Below, piece after piece: positions 61,606 through 64,000 of a stretch of DNA of 64,000 bases. The notes under the pieces are model-generated. The model did not search any database, was not told the origin of the DNA, and was given only the letters and a program-made list of their open reading frames with translations. Origin of the DNA: Chitinophagaceae bacterium (GTDB taxonomy: Bacteria; Bacteroidota; Bacteroidia; Chitinophagales; Chitinophagaceae); the NCBI GenBank assembly GCA_016786885.1, contig JAEUVO010000065.1:1-64000 (forward strand), in the 5' to 3' direction. A program made the position numbers and the translations under genes. Position 1 is the stretch's first letter; every line of letters begins with the position of its first letter.

Positions 61606-61706
61606 GTTGGTTAATTAGTTTATTAGTTAATTGGCTAATTAGGGTTTACGGTTGCGGGATTCTTCAATTTTAAAACCCAATAACTAATCAACCAATTAAC
61701 GAATTA
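61606..61706. repeat. AT-rich imperfect palindrome between ACMSD and 3-HAO genes
   Basis: GTTGGTTAATTAG followed by TTAGTTAATTGGC at the left is mirrored by CCAATAACTAATC and AACCAATTAACG at the right. Similar arms occur at 45121-45225. The gap could form a long hairpin in the transcript between the two genes. Confidence 0.55.
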
Positions 61707-62228
61707 ACTTTTCCTCACAGGCGGTTCCATCACAGCCCCGCATTTATTACAGGTTCTTTTCATTGTATCTTCCCAGAAACGGTTCATAACAGGAGGGAGT
61801 TGTTTTACAATATCATCCACATGCAGCGTTTCTTCATATAATTTATTCCCGCATTTTTCGCAGAACCAGAGAAAGCCATCATCTTCTGATTCTCTCTTCT
61901 TTTCGATCACCAGGCCAACAGTGCCGGGCCCACGTTGTGGCGAATGAGGTGTCTTTGGAGGCAATAAAAATATTTCACCTTCTTTGATGGGAACGTCTTT
62001 GAATTCGCCATTATCTATTATTTTGACCACAATGTCACCTTCCACCTGGTAGTAGAGTTCTTCTGTTTCATTGAAGTGGTAATCTTTACGGGCATTGGGT
62101 CCGCCTACCACCATTACAATAAAGTTCTCAGCGTCCTTATACACACATTGATTGCCTACTGGTGGTTTCAGCAGGTCACGGTTTTCGTCTATCCATTTTT
62201 TAAGGTTGAAGGGAGCGATGACTGGCAT
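61704..62228 (-). CDS. 3-hydroxyanthranilate 3,4-dioxygenase
   Basis: A 174-residue iron dioxygenase (cupin) that opens the ring of 3-hydroxyanthranilate. The iron ligands lie in KDYHFNETEELYYQVEG and in LPPKTPHSPQRGPGTVG. Two C-terminal CxxC motifs (CEKCGNKLYEE and CNKCG) form the extra rubredoxin-like iron site seen in bacterial enzymes. The ATG at 62228 fits the family start (MPVIAPFNLKKWI) and avoids overlap with the upstream gene. Confidence 0.93.
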   Translation of the reverse strand: MPVIAPFNLKKWIDENRDLLKPPVGNQCVYKDAENFIVMVVGGPNARKDYHFNETEELYYQVEGDIVVKIIDNGEFKDVPIKEGEIFLLPPKTPHSPQRGPGTVGLVIEKKRESEDDGFLWFCEKCGNKLYEETLHVDDIVKQLPPVMNRFWEDTMKRTCNKCGAVMEPPVRKS

Positions 62229-62248
62229 AGCAAAAAATTTCGGGAAAG

Positions 62249-63226
62249 TTAATTTGAATTTTTCAGAATCCATTCCATCAATTCATCTTTATCTACCATA
62301 CTCCATGTATTGCTTTGTTTTGTATGCCCTCCGGTTTTATTTTCCTTTTGAAAAACCACCAGTTCAGCTTTATTGTTTCCATCCAGTTTCAATTCATTAA
62401 TGATGCCGCTCATATCCGGGTAATTAGAATCATACACTCCTTTACCTGGGGCAGAAAACCAATATTCTGTGTCAGCAAAAGTATAAGCCCTCATTGCAAG
62501 GTTTTTGTATGCTGTAACCTGGCTCATTTTCCTGTCGAAATAACTGTAGGGGGAGAAGGCTACTATTTTTCCCATATTTGATACTGGAGTACATTTCAAA
62601 TGTTTTTCAAAAAGATAAGTAACCATTTTACCTTCAAAATGCCCGACTGCTGTCAGGCTGTCTCGTACTTGTTTCTGCCCTTCATACCATTGTCTTACCC
62701 AGTCCAGCGCCGATTCACACAATATAACACCGGTTATTTTTGTTTGAAATGGTGATTTAATTTTTTGACTGTACTGCACATACTTTAATGCCCGGTGCCC
62801 GGCTGTCATCACACCCAAAAAGAAAATGTTTTTCTCCGGCAGTTTATTTTCTTTGAATACTTTATTCATAGTTGATTCAACAAACTGCAGTGATTTTTCA
62901 TTAAAAAAAAGTTCAACCGGGATGCCTGTAGTGATATGCAGGTAAGCAAACCCCTTTTTTTCGGCTGTTTTATAAAACGAATTTACAGATGATGTATCAC
63001 GGGGGTTCATTGGTTCATCTTCCAGTGCTATGATTGTTCCTTTTGCGGGGCCGGCAGGTTTAATAAGAGTATAGCCATTAGGCGTATAGGGAAAATAATC
63101 ATCCTTTCCATAACCGATCCGTAGACTGTCTTTTTGAGACGAATATTTTTCAATTACCTGCTGACAGATTGCAGGTATGGCGGGTATAATGGTTATTAAA
63201 AAAGACAGTAATAATTTCATCTCCAA
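62249..63226 (-). CDS. Exported alpha/beta-hydrolase-like protein
   Basis: A 325-residue exported protein; signal peptide LLLSFLITIIPAIPAICQQ. The mid-region IFFLGVMTAGHRALKYVQYS sits where an alpha/beta hydrolase would have its Gly-x-Ser-x-Gly nucleophile elbow, and a His occurs near the C-terminus in KTGGHTKQSN. A Ser is absent at the elbow; Thr is the nearest candidate. It could be an inactive or unusual hydrolase. It lies 20 bp upstream of the dioxygenase gene in the same direction. Confidence 0.6.
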   Translation of the reverse strand: MEMKLLLSFLITIIPAIPAICQQVIEKYSSQKDSLRIGYGKDDYFPYTPNGYTLIKPAGPAKGTIIALEDEPMNPRDTSSVNSFYKTAEKKGFAYLHITTGIPVELFFNEKSLQFVESTMNKVFKENKLPEKNIFFLGVMTAGHRALKYVQYSQKIKSPFQTKITGVILCESALDWVRQWYEGQKQVRDSLTAVGHFEGKMVTYLFEKHLKCTPVSNMGKIVAFSPYSYFDRKMSQVTAYKNLAMRAYTFADTEYWFSAPGKGVYDSNYPDMSGIINELKLDGNNKAELVVFQKENKTGGHTKQSNTWSMVDKDELMEWILKNSN

Positions 63227-63264
63227 CTGTTGAATTGAACTAAGGAAAATTACAACTTTTAGCG

Positions 63265-63272
63265 TAGGTTTG
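63265..63272 (+). promoter_or_regulatory. -7 box of the SDR gene, 5 bp before the ATG
   Basis: TAGGTTTG is an exact TAnnTTTG. Five bases separate it from the ATG at 63278, the same distance as at prmC, so the mRNA is probably leaderless. Confidence 0.55.
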
Positions 63273-63277
63273 AAGAT

Positions 63278-64000
63278 ATGAACCTATCACTTGAAGGGAA
63301 AAAAGCGATTGTTTGCGGAAGTACCCAGGGCATCGGCCTGGCAATAGCAGAGGAACTGGCGTTGTTGGGTGCCAGTTGTACACTATTAGCCCGGAATGAA
63401 GAAGGATTGAAGGAAGCTGTGCAGAAGCTGGACACTCAATTACGGCAGCAGCATGGATATCTTGTCGCTGATTTCAGCAGGCCTGATGAACTTAAAAAGA
63501 TCATTGACGCATATGCGACAAAAAACACCGTTCATATTTTGATCAATAATACCGGTGGCCCGGCGGCAGGGCCAATAACGGAAGCCACAGAAGAAGCTTT
63601 TCTGAATACGTTTAACCAGCATTTGATCTGTAATCATATTTTGACCAAGGCAGTGATTCCTTCTATGAAAAAAGAAGGCTATGGCAGAATCGTCAATGTT
63701 ATCTCTACATCAGTGAAGATTCCATTGAAGAATCTTGGCGTTTCAAATACGATCCGTGGTGCGGTGGCCAGTTGGGCAAAAACAATGGCCAATGAATTGG
63801 GACAATTTAATATTACAGTGAATAATGTATTACCCGGATTCACTTCCACTCAACGGTTGTCAACTTTGATCGACAACATAGCTAAAAAAGGCAATACTGT
63901 TGTAGATATAGTGGAAAAGAATATGGTGGAAGAGGTGCCGATGAAACGATTTGCCGATGCGTCAGAAATTGCGGCGGTGGCAGCCTTTTTAGCATCACCG
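63278..64000 (+). CDS. Short-chain dehydrogenase/reductase family protein (partial)
   Basis: The first 241 codons of an SDR protein that runs off the right edge. The cofactor motif CGSTQGIGLAIAEELALLGA and the NNTGGPAAGPITEA segment are clear, and the Ser of NVISTSVKIPL is in place. The usual Tyr-x3-Lys is replaced by SNTIR in NLGVSNTIRGAVASW, a variant I recall from a subfamily of SDR proteins. The neighbouring 3-hydroxyanthranilate genes suggest a link to that pathway, but this is inference. Confidence 0.85.
   Translation, partial: MNLSLEGKKAIVCGSTQGIGLAIAEELALLGASCTLLARNEEGLKEAVQKLDTQLRQQHGYLVADFSRPDELKKIIDAYATKNTVHILINNTGGPAAGPITEATEEAFLNTFNQHLICNHILTKAVIPSMKKEGYGRIVNVISTSVKIPLKNLGVSNTIRGAVASWAKTMANELGQFNITVNNVLPGFTSTQRLSTLIDNIAKKGNTVVDIVEKNMVEEVPMKRFADASEIAAVAAFLASP

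Noticed and set aside
1..64000. tRNA or rRNA genes
   Set aside because: No cloverleaf with T-loop GTTCRA and matching stems, and no rRNA sequence, was noticed on either strand; a dedicated tRNA search was not possible.

Overview
The window looks like chromosomal DNA of a Bacteroidota member, most likely of the Chitinophagaceae. The signs are: two secreted proteins with C-terminal type IX secretion (Por) sorting domains; several TAnnTTTG promoter elements, the -7 box of this phylum; few strong Shine-Dalgarno sequences; a transhydrogenase split into three genes; and a kynurenine-type 3-hydroxyanthranilate cluster of the kind common in the group. No tRNA, rRNA, CRISPR array or complete transposon was seen. 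The calls come from reading the sequence; no database search was run.

Layout. 1-4152: the 3' half of the spc ribosomal operon (rplF end, rplR, rpsE, rpmD, rplO, secY), then a strong terminator and map. 4144-27124: mostly housekeeping and metabolism, including a YiiX-like peptidase, a flavoprotein, two PlsC-type acyltransferases, ribosomal protein S1, two T9SS cargo proteins, a thioesterase, proline dehydrogenase, thyA-folA, pntAA-pntAB-pntB, an RsmF-like methyltransferase, a LysM protein, fmt and an M48 protease. 27196-37443: a long leftward accessory cluster. It holds two tandem SET-domain proteins, a small secreted protein, a secreted Hcp-like protein, four paralogous secreted proteins of about 455 residues, a secreted helical protein and a beta-propeller protein. 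It is divergent from a TPR histidine kinase and LuxR-type response regulator (37635-40214). A shared inverted-repeat motif lies in front of the three apparent operon heads of the cluster. I consider this the best candidate for an undescribed system.

40300-49026: NamZ-type muramidase, FKBP isomerase, peptidase T, an SPFH protein, an ExbB/ExbD pair, prmC and ribD. 49211-55645: an accessory stretch with a Cys-rich repeat protein, a decayed second copy of the 3' end of yigZ, the intact yigZ and several small AT-rich leftward genes. One of these is flanked by inverted repeats. 55646-64000: hydroxyacyl-CoA dehydrogenase, a four-helix-bundle protein, Mrp, a PaiB-like protein, a glycerophosphodiesterase, then ACMSD and 3-hydroxyanthranilate dioxygenase with a hydrolase-like gene and a short-chain dehydrogenase that runs off the right edge.

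How genes work together. secY and the ribosomal genes form one unit that ends at the terminator at 3286. thyA and folA form the usual thymidylate/folate pair. The three pnt genes encode one proton-pumping transhydrogenase. The ACMSD and 3-HAO genes carry out consecutive steps of 3-hydroxyanthranilate meta-cleavage. The 28-40 kb cluster is probably an envelope or extracellular module controlled by its neighbouring two-component system; this is inferred from gene layout and the shared motif only.
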